A DNA stretch of 64,000 bases from Actinokineospora sp. NBRC 105648 (GTDB lineage Bacteria; Actinomycetota; Actinomycetes; Mycobacteriales; Pseudonocardiaceae): NCBI RefSeq assembly GCF_030269645.1, contig NZ_BSTR01000010.1, forward strand, positions 1-64,000, read 5' to 3'. Below the pieces are notes generated by a model. It was not told the origin of the DNA. It was given only the letters and a program-made list of their open reading frames with translations, and did no database searches. Numbering within the stretch: the first letter of the stretch is position 1; the number at the start of each line of letters is the position of its first letter. The position numbers and the translations under genes are program-made. Positions 27,706 through 35,935 of this stretch are shown here, piece after piece.

Positions 27706-28140
27706 GTGAACGACAAGATCGGACAGGACCACCAGCTGAACTGGCTTTTGGACGACCTGGTCCGCAGGGTGGTGGGCATCCGCCACTCGGTCGTGCTCTC
27801 CGCGGACGGCCTGCTGCTGGGCCGGTCGGCCGAGCTGTCCAAGGACGACTCCGAGCACCTGTCGGCGATGGCCTCGGCGTTCCAGAGCCTGGCCAGGGGG
27901 ACCGGCCGCCAGTTCGGCGGCGGCCAGGTGCGCCAGACGATCGTGGAGATGGACCACGCGTTCCTCTTCGTCACCGCGGCGGGCCGGGGCGCGTGCCTGG
28001 CCGTGCTCGGCGAGGAGGACGCGGACGTGGGCATGATCGCCTACGAGATGAACATGCTGGTCAAGCGGGTCGGCGCGCACCTGGCCTCGGCACCGCGCGG
28101 CGGCGCCCCGGTCGCCGTGCCCGGACGCCGACCGTCGTGA
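27706..28140 (+). CDS. cvnB: conservon roadblock/LC7 protein CvnB
   Basis: A 144-residue roadblock/LC7-fold protein (LNWLLDDLVRRVVGIRHSVVLSADG at the start, VGMIAYEMNMLVKRVG near the end). In conservons it associates with the CvnD GTPase and the kinase-like CvnA. The GTG at 27706 lies 31 bases after cvnA and behind GGGGAAGGA. Confidence 0.93.
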   Translation: MNDKIGQDHQLNWLLDDLVRRVVGIRHSVVLSADGLLLGRSAELSKDDSEHLSAMASAFQSLARGTGRQFGGGQVRQTIVEMDHAFLFVTAAGRGACLAVLGEEDADVGMIAYEMNMLVKRVGAHLASAPRGGAPVAVPGRRPS

Positions 28141-28162
28141 CCGCGGCCCAGGCGGTGCGCGG

Positions 28163-28537
28163 ATGATGTCGGGGGACCAGGACTGGTGGTTCGACGAGGC
28201 CGCCGGTCCGCTCGTCCGGCCGTACGCGATGACCCGCGGCCGGACCCGGCCCAACGCGCCCAACCTGAACCTGGTGACCCAGGTCCGGGTGTCCCGGTCG
28301 CCGTCGGACCCCTCGTCGCTGACCCCGGAGCACCTGCAGATCATCGAGCTCTGCACGGTCCCGCTGTCGGTGGCCGAGGTGGCGGCCTACCTCAACGTGC
28401 CGCTGGTGGTGGTCAAGGTCCTGCTCAGCGACCTGATCGAGCGCGGCGACATCCTGGCGGGCGCGCTGTTCCAGACCACGGAGATCACCGACACGAAGCT
28501 CCTACAGGCGGTACTCGATGGCATTCGGAGGATCTGA
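28163..28537 (+). CDS. cvnC: conservon DUF742 protein CvnC
   Basis: A 124-residue DUF742 protein: WWFDEAAGPLVRPYAMTRGR at the N-terminus and a winged-helix-like core (LCTVPLSVAEVAAYLNVPL, VVKVLLSDLIERGDI). It is part of the CvnA-D complex. It starts 22 bases after cvnB at an ATG; a second ATG lies one codon later. Confidence 0.93.
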   Translation: MMSGDQDWWFDEAAGPLVRPYAMTRGRTRPNAPNLNLVTQVRVSRSPSDPSSLTPEHLQIIELCTVPLSVAEVAAYLNVPLVVVKVLLSDLIERGDILAGALFQTTEITDTKLLQAVLDGIRRI

Positions 28538-28541
28538 ACAG

Positions 28542-29114
28542 GTGAGCGACACGCTGGTGATCCCCACCTCGATCAAGATCGTGGTGGCGGGCGGCTTCGG
28601 CGTCGGCAAGACCACCATGGTCAACTCGGTGAGCGAGATCCCGCCGCTGCGCACCGAGGAGGTGCTGACCGAGGCGAGCGTCGGCGTGGACGACATGCGC
28701 GGGATCGAGAGCAAGGAGACCACCACCGTCGCCCTGGACTTCGGGCGGATCACGATCAACCCGCAGGTGGTGCTCTACCTGTTCGGCACCCCGGGGCAGA
28801 ACCGGTTCTGGTTCATGTGGGACGAGCTCGCCCACGGCGCCCTGGGCGCGATCGTCCTGGTCGACACCCGCCGACTCGACTCCAGCTTCCCCTCCATCGA
28901 CTTCTTCGAGCGCCGCGACATCCCGTTCATCATCGCGGTGAACGGCTTCGAGGGGGCGTGGGAGCACACGACGGAGGAGGTGCGCCAAGCCCTCGACATC
29001 GACGCCTCGGTCCCGGTGATCAACTGCGACGCGCGGCAGCGGGAGTCGGCCAAGGACGTGCTGGTGGAGCTGGTCCAGTACACAATGGACCAACTACAAC
29101 GGGCGCCCGCTTAG
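28542..29114 (+). CDS. cvnD: conservon small GTPase CvnD
   Basis: A 190-residue Ras-like ATP/GTP-binding protein. It has the P-loop GGFGVGKTTMV, the switch-II-like FGTPGQNRFW and the base-recognition NGFEG (a changed NKxD). The most likely start is the GTG at 28542, with GGAGG at 28526-28530 and only 4 bases after cvnC; an ATG at 28518 lies inside cvnC. It completes the A-B-C-D order. No cytochrome P450 follows, unlike some Streptomyces conservons. The hairpin element at 29175 lies 60 bases downstream. Confidence 0.93.
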   Translation: MSDTLVIPTSIKIVVAGGFGVGKTTMVNSVSEIPPLRTEEVLTEASVGVDDMRGIESKETTTVALDFGRITINPQVVLYLFGTPGQNRFWFMWDELAHGALGAIVLVDTRRLDSSFPSIDFFERRDIPFIIAVNGFEGAWEHTTEEVRQALDIDASVPVINCDARQRESAKDVLVELVQYTMDQLQRAPA

Positions 29115-29174
29115 GGTTTGGCCCGCGCTCGCTCGCGTTGCGCCCGCCTGGTCCGCGCCTGGTTTGGTCGGGGT

Positions 29175-29314
29175 GCTCGTTGGGTGGTGTGTCTTTGCGC
29201 GGGGCCCCTAGGGGCGATCGTCGTGGGAAAAGCGGGCGGGAAAGGGCATCCCACGACCACAGCGAGTTTACGATCGCCCCTCCCCCCACCCAAAGACACA
29301 CCACCCAATCGAGC
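29175..29314 (+). repeat. 140-bp hairpin element, copy 1
   Basis: The ends GCTCG...CGAGC start a long imperfect hairpin. The left arm 29175-29221 pairs with 29268-29314, interrupted by the decamer GGGGCCCCTA (29201-29210). The loop contains four G-tracts (29225-29246, GGG-N6-GGG-N-GGG-N3-GGG on the + strand) inside a small GTGGG/CCCAC hairpin, then AGTTTACG. Four further copies lie at 40890, 41117, 61870 and 62111. It sits 60 bases after cvnD. The remaining non-coding bases up to 29608 show nothing else clear. Confidence 0.85.
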
Positions 29315-29608
29315 AGGTGGGCTGTGCGGGTGGGGGATGGTTGCGGGTGGGGTGGCCGTTGGCGTGGTCTGGTTGGTAGTGCACGTTTCCGGCAGCGGCT
29401 AGTCATGCACTGCTTCCCGCCGCTGGAGGCAGGTTGGTTCGTCCTGTGTGGACAGAAACTCGGCGAGAGCGGCGCACACGGTTTCGGCCGGGACCTCCGC
29501 ACCAGGAGGGAGTGTCGTGTCGTTCGAGCCCGCGAGTTAGCAGGTGAGCCAATCCGCGTTGTGCGCGATTGCCGTCATCTGCGTCGGAAATCGGTGCGGA
29601 GATCGGTC

Positions 29609-29836
29609 CTAGGTCGTGCGGGTCTCGGCGGCGCGGGCGGCTCGGGCCTCGGTGAGAGCCGTGTTGGCCGTGGCGATGAAGTTGACCAGGCTCTTCTCGT
29701 CGAAGGTGAACTCGAAGGCGCGCCCGTCGTAGCCGTAGCGGAAGTCGATCTGCTCGTCGTGCGGGTGGGTGCTGTAGGTCAGATCCACGTTGTCGCGGAT
29801 GGTGACCCAGGCGTCCATCTTGAATGGGGTGGTCAT
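29609..29836 (-). CDS. small protein of unknown function, 75 aa
   Basis: A 75-residue protein, not recognised. The N-terminal half is beta-rich and acidic (MDAWVTIRDNVDLTYSTHPH, DFRYGYDGRAFEFTFDEKSL). The C-terminal half is an Ala-rich helix (NFIATANTALTEARAARAAE). The FTFDEKSLVNFIATANTAL pattern looks like a small globular cytosolic protein. ATG at 29836. It is divergent from an XRE regulator, and the gap carries tandem palindromic repeats, so the two genes are probably functionally linked. It does not look like DUF397, the usual partner of actinobacterial XRE regulators. Confidence 0.65.
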   Translation of the reverse strand: MTTPFKMDAWVTIRDNVDLTYSTHPHDEQIDFRYGYDGRAFEFTFDEKSLVNFIATANTALTEARAARAAETRTT

Positions 29837-29897
29837 GGGGGCCTCTCGTCGCACGGGTATTGCCGTGCTCGACAGTAGAGACCTCGCGGGCGCCGAG

Positions 29898-29918
29898 GTT
29901 GCACAACTGTTGCACAAC
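29898..29918. promoter_or_regulatory. tandem GTTGCACAAC repeats, probable XRE operator
   Basis: Two copies of GTTGCACAAC, each with GTTG/CAAC arms, are spaced 11 bases apart (one helical turn). They lie between the divergent 75-aa gene and the XRE regulator gene, 62 bases before the ATG at 29836 reads away. Placement suggests autoregulation. Confidence 0.5.
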
Positions 29919-30026
29919 GTGATGGGATGAACGCTGGAAGTGAGCGCGCTGGAGGGTTCCGCTCGACCCGGCCTGGCCGCCGCCCTAGGCTGGTCGCACC
30001 ATGTCGCCCGGGTCAGGAGGATGTCG

Positions 30027-31217
30027 ATGTCTGACGACACCGCGCACATCGGTAGGCGGATAGCGTTGCTGCGCAAGGCATCCCGCCTCACGCAACGGCA
30101 TCTCGCGAGCAAGGTCAACGTGTCGCTGAGCCTGTTGCAGAAGGTCGAGGTTGGCGACCGCGCCGTGAGCCAGGGCCTCTTGTCCAGCGTTGCGCGCGAA
30201 CTCCGGGTGCCAGTAGAGAAGCTGACCGGTCAGCCGTACACCGACGACCGAAAAGACGACGGCACGCACCGGCAGGTCGACGTGCTACGCGCGGTCTTGC
30301 GCGGCTACGACCTCCCCGACGAGATGCCGGTTCGTCCGCTCGGTGAGTTGGCCGAGGATGTCCAGGAGATCGCGCGCCTGCGCGGCGAGGCGCACTACGC
30401 CAAGCTGGCCGCGCGACTACCGGCGCTGTTGGAGGAGCTGTCCAGGGCCGCGCGCGACGAACCGGGTTCCGAGGTGTGGAACATGCTGGTCAGCACCTAC
30501 CACGCCACCCACACACTGCTCTACCGGCTGGGGTACCGAGACTTGGCCGAGGCCGTTGAGCACAAGCTGACTTGGGCCGCGGATCGAACCGGCAACCCCC
30601 TCGCCGGTGCGCTGGCGCAATGGACGAGGTGTGTCACCTTCCAGGCGGCGGGGGATTTCACCAGGGGTCTCCGGCTGATGGACACCGCGCGCGAGGAGCT
30701 CGACGACGAGATCCGGAAGAACCCCACCGGGGAGACGATAACCGTTTACGGCAGCCTGCACCTGCGCTCGGTCACCCTGGCGTCGCGGGCGGGAGACAGC
30801 GGCGTGACGCGATCGCACCTGCGAGCCGCGACCGAGCTGGCGTCGGGCATCGGTCCGGACCAGGTGCACTGGGGCCTGACCTTCGGCCCGGCCAACCGCA
30901 CGACCCACGAGGTGGCCGCGCACGTCGAACTCGGTGACGGTGCGGCCGCCATCGAGGCCGCGGGCCGGTGGCGGGCACCCCGGTCGATGCCCCGGACCCG
31001 TCGGGGACACCACCACATCGACGTCGCGCGCGCACACCTGATCAACGACGACCGCGACGCCGCCCTGCGCTCCCTGCAGGAGGCTCGGCGGATCGCGCCG
31101 CAGCTGATCCGGTTGCACCCCATGGTCCGCGAGATCGCCGCGGTCCTCGTCACCCTGCACCGCAGGTCCAACCCCGAGCTGAGTCAGTACGCCCACTGGC
31201 TCGGGTTGACTGGCTGA
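30027..31217 (+). CDS. XRE-family regulator with TPR-like C-terminal domain
   Basis: A 396-residue protein. Residues about 5-65 form an XRE helix-turn-helix (IGRRIALLRKASRLTQRHLA, KVNVSLSLLQKVEVGDRAVS). The rest is an all-helical TPR-like region with repeated Ala/Leu/Arg helices (EVWNMLVSTYHATHTLLYRL). Such proteins are common actinobacterial regulators of development or secondary metabolism, often paired with small ligand proteins. The ATG at 30027 has AGGAGG six bases upstream; the ATG at 30021 is too close to it. A strong hairpin follows the stop. Confidence 0.85.
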   Translation: MSDDTAHIGRRIALLRKASRLTQRHLASKVNVSLSLLQKVEVGDRAVSQGLLSSVARELRVPVEKLTGQPYTDDRKDDGTHRQVDVLRAVLRGYDLPDEMPVRPLGELAEDVQEIARLRGEAHYAKLAARLPALLEELSRAARDEPGSEVWNMLVSTYHATHTLLYRLGYRDLAEAVEHKLTWAADRTGNPLAGALAQWTRCVTFQAAGDFTRGLRLMDTAREELDDEIRKNPTGETITVYGSLHLRSVTLASRAGDSGVTRSHLRAATELASGIGPDQVHWGLTFGPANRTTHEVAAHVELGDGAAAIEAAGRWRAPRSMPRTRRGHHHIDVARAHLINDDRDAALRSLQEARRIAPQLIRLHPMVREIAAVLVTLHRRSNPELSQYAHWLGLTG

Positions 31218-31222
31218 ACCTC

Positions 31223-31262
31223 GGGCGATGCCAACGAATCGGCTGAATCGATGGCATCGCCC
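31223..31262. terminator. terminator hairpin after the XRE gene
   Basis: A perfect 11-bp stem GGGCGATGCCA/TGGCATCGCCC with an 18-base loop begins 5 bases after the stop codon. The remaining 216 bases to the tryptophanase 3' end hold no gene I can support. Confidence 0.75.
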
Positions 31263-31478
31263 GGCGAGTGTCTCAAATGGACAAAGCGATAGTCCTTTCA
31301 GGACAATCAGAACATGGCGGCGATCTGCCGTTGATCCAGGCGGCCGCGTTGGCGTAGTGCGCCGAGCAACCGGCAGGCTCAGTGTGCCGACGTCCGCCGT
31401 GGACGCTTCCAGGCCGATTACCCCGAAAACGGGGTGTGTTCGCCGCGCGTTCGTTCGTGATCCATTGCCCGCGTGCGC

Positions 31479-32855
31479 CTAGTCGCGCACCGGTTCCACG
31501 CGGCAGTTGAAGTGGCGCAGCAGGGCCGGGGCCTCGACGATGCGGTAGCCGGGTACCCGCTCCGGGTGTTGGGCGATCTCGGCGAGCACCTCCGCCACGT
31601 ACTCCAGGTGGCTCTGGGTGTAGACCCGTCGCGGGATGGCCAGCCGGACCAGTTCGTACGGGGCGGGTTTGACCATGTTGCCGTCCTCGTCCTCCTCGCC
31701 CAGGTAGAGCGAACCGAGCTCGGCGCAGCGGATGCCGCCCGCGAGGTAGAGCTCGGTCGCCAGCGCGTGGCCCGGGTACCGGTTCGGCGGCAGGTGGGGC
31801 AGCAGCCTGCCCGCGTTGAGGTAGAGCGCGTGGATGCCCGCGGGCTCGACGATGGACACCCCCGCCTTGTTGACCAGGTCCGCCAGGTGCTGGGTGGCCG
31901 AGGCGCGGGCCCGCAGGTAGTCGGGTTCGACCACCTCGTGCAGCCCCTGCGCCAGCATCTCCAGGTCCCGGCCGGACAGGCCGCCGTAGGTCCGGAAGCC
32001 CTCGGTGGCGGTGAGCATCAGCTCGCAGCGCTGCGCCAGCGCCTCGTCGCGCAGCGCCAGGAAGCCGCCCATGTGGGCGATCGCGTCCTTCTTCAGGCTG
32101 GCCACCGCGCCGTCGGCCAGGTCGAAGGCCAGGCGGGCGACCTGCTCGGGGGTGTGCTCGGAGTAGCCGTCCTCGCGCTGGATCACCAGCCAGGCGTTCT
32201 CGGCGAAGCGGGCCGCGTCGAGGAAGAACGGGACGCCGTGCTCCCGGCACAGCCGCGACACCGCGGTCAGGTTGGCCATCGACACCGGTTGGCCGCCGCC
32301 GCCGTTGTTGGTGATGGTCATGATCACTACGCCGACGGTGTCCCGGTCCGGGCCGGTGAGCAGCGCGGTCAGCCGGTCCAGGTCGATGTCGCCCTTGAAC
32401 GGCGCCGCGCTGTCGAGGTCGGCCGCCGCGGCGCACGGCAGGTCGACCGGGGTGGCGCCCGCCAGCACCGCGTTCGCCCGGGTGGTGTCGAAGTGGGTGT
32501 TCGACACGCACAGCTGCCCCGGGGTCAGCAGCGCGTTGAACAGGATCCGCTCGGCCGCCCGGCCCTGGTGCACCGGCATGATCTGCGGATAGCCGGTCAG
32601 CTTCTCCACCGCGTCGCGGAACCGGAAGAATGACCGCGCGCCCGCGTAGGTCTCGTCACCGAGCGCACCCGCCGCCTGCTGCGCGGCCGAGAGCGCGTTC
32701 GTCCCGGAATCGCTGAGCAGATCAATGGTGATCTCCTCGGCGCGCAGGTTGAATGGGTTGTAACCCGCCCGTTCCATTGCCGTCTCGCGTTCGGCCCGGG
32801 TCAGGATCGGAATGGGCTCGACGACCTTGACGCGATACGGCTCCATGAGCGGCAT
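31479..32855 (-). CDS. tryptophanase-like PLP beta-eliminating lyase
   Basis: A 458-residue fold-type I PLP enzyme of the tryptophanase/tyrosine phenol-lyase family. Matches include IDLLSDSGTNALS, PVHQGRAAERILF, DAARFAENAW and the PLP Lys in SLKKDAIAHMGG. The active-site segment RCAELGSLYLGEED resembles tryptophanase (EIGSFLLG) rather than tyrosine phenol-lyase (SMERG). It would cleave tryptophan, or a prenylated tryptophan, to the indole, pyruvate and ammonia. ATG 32855 or 32846 are both possible; AGGAA favours 32846. It is 53 bases downstream of a DMATS prenyltransferase gene, a pairing known from Streptomyces for making prenylated indoles. Confidence 0.88.
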   Translation of the reverse strand: MPLMEPYRVKVVEPIPILTRAERETAMERAGYNPFNLRAEEITIDLLSDSGTNALSAAQQAAGALGDETYAGARSFFRFRDAVEKLTGYPQIMPVHQGRAAERILFNALLTPGQLCVSNTHFDTTRANAVLAGATPVDLPCAAAADLDSAAPFKGDIDLDRLTALLTGPDRDTVGVVIMTITNNGGGGQPVSMANLTAVSRLCREHGVPFFLDAARFAENAWLVIQREDGYSEHTPEQVARLAFDLADGAVASLKKDAIAHMGGFLALRDEALAQRCELMLTATEGFRTYGGLSGRDLEMLAQGLHEVVEPDYLRARASATQHLADLVNKAGVSIVEPAGIHALYLNAGRLLPHLPPNRYPGHALATELYLAGGIRCAELGSLYLGEEDEDGNMVKPAPYELVRLAIPRRVYTQSHLEYVAEVLAEIAQHPERVPGYRIVEAPALLRHFNCRVEPVRD

Positions 32856-32908
32856 TTCCTGCTTACGTCCTTTTCTCCGGTTGTTCGCCCGCGGGTGCGC
32901 GGTGCTGT

Positions 32909-33994
32909 TCAGGCCGCGCCGACGCGGGCGCCCGCGTCGGCGGTGCCGCCGTACGCTTCGGCGGACAGGTAGACCGTCACCCCCGGCCGGGGTCTGCCCA
33001 TCCGCAGCGACACGTGCGCGATCAGCCCGGGGCCCGACTCCAGTGGACGGTCGCGCACCGCGTCCACCACGCGGTCCAGCGCGGTGTGGTCGAGACCGTG
33101 GCGGACGAGCAGCGCCCGGGTGCGGGCGAGCGCGACCGCGTCGTCGCGGACGTAGTCGCGCACCGGCAGGTAGAGCGAGAAGCCGCTGGGCTCGGCCTGG
33201 CCGCCGAGGAAGGTGTGGCTGGAGACCAGCGGCCTGCCCTCGTAGCAGTCGAGACCGCCGACCAGCGCGCCGAACTCGGTGAGCTGGGTGTCGTCGGCGT
33301 CGCCGCACGCGGCCGCCGAGCGCCGCAGGTCGCGCACCGAGCAGCGGTCGTGCGACTGGTACACCTTCACCCGCGACCGGGGGGTGTCGTCGAGGTCCAG
33401 CGCGAAGAACGAGAACCGGTCCAACGTGGACCCCGGGCGCGCGGTGTGCTCGGTGAGGGTGCGGAAACCCTCGCCCAAGCCGAGCCGGTGCAGTCCCTCG
33501 GACACCAGTCCCGGCGCGCGGTGGGCGCCGCGGACCTCCGGGTTGAGGTAGACCTTGACCCGCAGGTCCGCGGCGGTGACCACGATGGAGAACCAGAGCG
33601 AGAAGAGCCCGCGCGGGTCGTCGGGCAGGAACAGGTCGCGCACCGCCTCGAGGCGGTCGGTGGAGAGCGGGTAGCGCTCGGCGAGCCGGTTGAGCGCGGC
33701 CAGCCCGGCGCGCAGGTTGGACCGCGGGTTCGGCTTGCGCGCGACGCACTCCACCAGCAGCCGCAGGGTGGCCGAACCGTCCTGTTCGAACGCGACGGAG
33801 TACTCCAGCGGCGTGTGGTCGTCGGCCACATCGGACCGCCACAGCGGCGGGTCGGTGAGCGCCCGGGTGCCCGCCGGTCCGAGCAGGTCGGTCACCACCG
33901 AGCACACCTCGTCCACCCGGGACGCCAAACCGATTCGCGCGCACAGCCTTCGCAATTGGGCGTCGGTGTATTCGTTGAGCGAAACTACCCTCAT
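32909..33994 (-). CDS. DMATS-type aromatic prenyltransferase (tryptophan dimethylallyltransferase)
   Basis: A 361-residue ABBA-fold indole prenyltransferase. The diphosphate-binding Lys/Arg/Tyr strands characteristic of the family are visible: LRVKVYLNPEVRG, SRVKVYQSHDRC, SGFSLYLPVRDYV and GVTVYLSAEAYG. The N-terminal EYSVAF holds the substrate-activating Glu region. It would transfer dimethylallyl from DMAPP onto tryptophan, with unknown regiochemistry. Start ATG 33994 (or GTG 33997) behind GGAG. It is the first gene of a two-gene operon with the tryptophanase. No P450 or oxidase that would tailor the indole is nearby. Confidence 0.87.
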   Translation of the reverse strand: MRVVSLNEYTDAQLRRLCARIGLASRVDEVCSVVTDLLGPAGTRALTDPPLWRSDVADDHTPLEYSVAFEQDGSATLRLLVECVARKPNPRSNLRAGLAALNRLAERYPLSTDRLEAVRDLFLPDDPRGLFSLWFSIVVTAADLRVKVYLNPEVRGAHRAPGLVSEGLHRLGLGEGFRTLTEHTARPGSTLDRFSFFALDLDDTPRSRVKVYQSHDRCSVRDLRRSAAACGDADDTQLTEFGALVGGLDCYEGRPLVSSHTFLGGQAEPSGFSLYLPVRDYVRDDAVALARTRALLVRHGLDHTALDRVVDAVRDRPLESGPGLIAHVSLRMGRPRPGVTVYLSAEAYGGTADAGARVGAA

Positions 33995-33997
33995 CAC

Positions 33998-34603
33998 GTC
34001 TCCGAGATCTCACCGAGCACCGACGTCAGAGGCAACGTACGGGTGACGGCGAAGCGGTCACTACCGCCAAGCGCGTGATCCACTCCGGACGTGCCTTTAC
34101 CGAGCGTAAATGATTCCCACGGCCGGATATCGCCATTGCCCTCCGCCTGCCCACGTGATAAGCGCTCGTGCAATTCGACCACGGAGGGTGGCATTCACCC
34201 GGCGGGTGGGTGTGAAGCAATTCACTTCATGGGAAACATACCGGTATGTCCGTACCCCGTGCGGCGCTCGTGATCAGTGTTTATGCGGCGCGGCGAATGT
34301 CCGGCCCGGCCTTCACATCAATATCCGGCTGTGAAGTCCGGGTGACGCTGGGTAGCGATCGCGGGCGCGGGCGCGATCTCGGTCACGTGGACGTCCGATG
34401 GTCCGATCGGGGTCATTACCCGGCGGTACCCGCGGCCGTGGAGTCCACCGTGGATGGTCGGGCCCACCGTTCGGGGCCCCCGGGGCGGTCCCGACACCGT
34501 GTTAGCGTTGATTCATGCGTTCTACGGAAGGTTGCAGTCCCGGGCCGGGTAGCGCCCGGCCCCCGACCGAGCCCGCCCGGGCCACGACCCCGCAGGGGCG
34601 TTC
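33998..34603. other. 606-base non-coding region upstream of DMATS and CNNM genes
   Basis: No supported gene. It is lower in GC than its surroundings around 34090-34330, as expected for a divergent promoter region. A 12-base palindrome CATACCGGTATG (34238-34249) and an inverted repeat TGAAG-N7-CTTCA (34214-34230) are candidate operators. Which gene they serve is unclear. Confidence 0.4.
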
Positions 34604-35935
34604 GTGCTGATCCTGGTCGGCATCGCCTCCGTCCTGGTCCTCACCGCCGCGACCGGCTACTTCGTCGCGCAGGAGTTCGCCTACGTCGCCGTCGACCGCA
34701 ACCGGCTGCGTCAGCTCGCAGACGAGGGCGACCAGGCGGCCGAACGGGCCTACCGGGTCACCCAGCGGCTCTCCTTCATGCTCTCCGGCGCCCAGTTCGG
34801 CATCACCGTCACCGCCCTGCTCGTCGGCTACGTCTCCGAGCCCTACCTCGGCGCGGGCGTCGCCGAGCTGCTCGGCCTGCCCGAGGCCGCGGCCGCCGCG
34901 GTCTCGCTGGCGGTGGCGCTGATCTTCTCCACCGTCGTGCAGATGGTCTTCGGCGAACTCGCCCCCAAGAACCTCGCCATCGCCAAGCCCGAGGCGCTCG
35001 CCCGTGCGCTGAGCCGCTCCACCCTGCTCTACCTGGCCGTCGCCGGGCCGCTGATCCGCCTGTTCGACGTGGTCTCCACCCGGCTGCTGCGCGCGGTCGG
35101 CATCGAGCCGATCGAGGAGCTGCCGCAGGGCGCCACCGCGGCCGACCTGCGCGGCATCATCGACGAGTCGCGCCAGGGCGGGCAGCTCGACGCGGGCACC
35201 ACCCGGCTGCTCGAGGGCGGCCTGGACTTCCGCGCGCTGACCGCGGGCCAGGTGATGACCCCGCGGGTGGACGTGCACACCGTGCGCGGCGACGAGCCCG
35301 CCGTCCGGGTGGTCGAGCTGCTCGACACCGGCCGGTCCCGGTTCCCGGTGGTCGGCGGCGACGTCGACGACGTGATCGGCGTGGTCGGCATCGCCGAGGT
35401 GCTGACCGTGCCCCGGGAGCGCCGCGCGGACACCCCGGTGCGCGAGATCGCCGGGCCGCCGCTGTTCCTGCCCGAGAGCCTGCCGCTGCCCGACGTGCTG
35501 GAGCGGCTGCGCGCCGAGCACCGCCAGCTGGCCTGCGTGGTCGACGAGTTCGGCGGGTTCGCCGGGGTCGTGTCCTTCGAGGACGTGGCCGAGGAGGTGG
35601 TCGGCGAGATCCTCGACGAGGACGACCACCTGGAGGTCAGCGCCGTGCCGCACCCGGACGGGTCGTGGTCGGTGCCCGCGCGCTGGCGGGTCGACGAGGT
35701 CGCCGAGGTGACCGGCATCGAGCTGCCGGTGTCCACCGGGTACGACACCGTCAGCGGGCTGGTCATGCAGCGCCTGGGCCGGGTTCCCCGGCCGGGCGAC
35801 CAGGTCGAGGTGCCTGTCGGCCACCCCGAGGGCGGCGAGCCGCACACCGCGGTCGTCTCGGTCACCGAGGTGCACCGCCGGGTCCCGCACACCGTGCTCG
35901 TCTCGGTGCGCCCGGCCGCCGGGGTGCGCTCGTGA
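34604..35935 (+). CDS. CNNM/HlyC-type membrane protein with CBS pair and CorC domain (copy 1)
   Basis: A 443-residue protein of the hemolysin C/CNNM (DUF21) family linked to Mg2+ or Co2+ transport and resistance. The N-terminal DUF21 membrane domain (residues 1-190, with FVAQEFAYVAVDRNR and FGELAPKNLAIAKPE) is followed by a CBS pair (VMTPRVDVHTVRG, SRFPVVGGDVDDVIGVV) and a C-terminal CorC/HlyC domain (GSWSVPARWRVDEV). The start GTG 34604 follows AGGGG. It overlaps the second copy by GTGA. Tandem pairs of this family are common in actinobacteria and may form heterodimers. Confidence 0.9.
   Translation: MLILVGIASVLVLTAATGYFVAQEFAYVAVDRNRLRQLADEGDQAAERAYRVTQRLSFMLSGAQFGITVTALLVGYVSEPYLGAGVAELLGLPEAAAAAVSLAVALIFSTVVQMVFGELAPKNLAIAKPEALARALSRSTLLYLAVAGPLIRLFDVVSTRLLRAVGIEPIEELPQGATAADLRGIIDESRQGGQLDAGTTRLLEGGLDFRALTAGQVMTPRVDVHTVRGDEPAVRVVELLDTGRSRFPVVGGDVDDVIGVVGIAEVLTVPRERRADTPVREIAGPPLFLPESLPLPDVLERLRAEHRQLACVVDEFGGFAGVVSFEDVAEEVVGEILDEDDHLEVSAVPHPDGSWSVPARWRVDEVAEVTGIELPVSTGYDTVSGLVMQRLGRVPRPGDQVEVPVGHPEGGEPHTAVVSVTEVHRRVPHTVLVSVRPAAGVRS

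Noticed and set aside
25170-28034. 954-residue minus-strand frame opposite cvnA-cvnB
   Set aside because: Composition is that of a reverse-complement shadow; the plus strand encodes the whole conservon with clear motifs.
31479-32855. Tyrosine phenol-lyase as the identity of the PLP lyase
   Set aside because: The substrate-binding segment reads like tryptophanase (ELGSLYLG) and lacks the SMERG-type segment; the DMATS neighbour also points to tryptophan.
34246-35931. N-terminal extension of the second CNNM protein
   Set aside because: The extension is an out-of-frame reading of the first CNNM gene; the GTG at 35932 with GTGA overlap is a normal coupled start.
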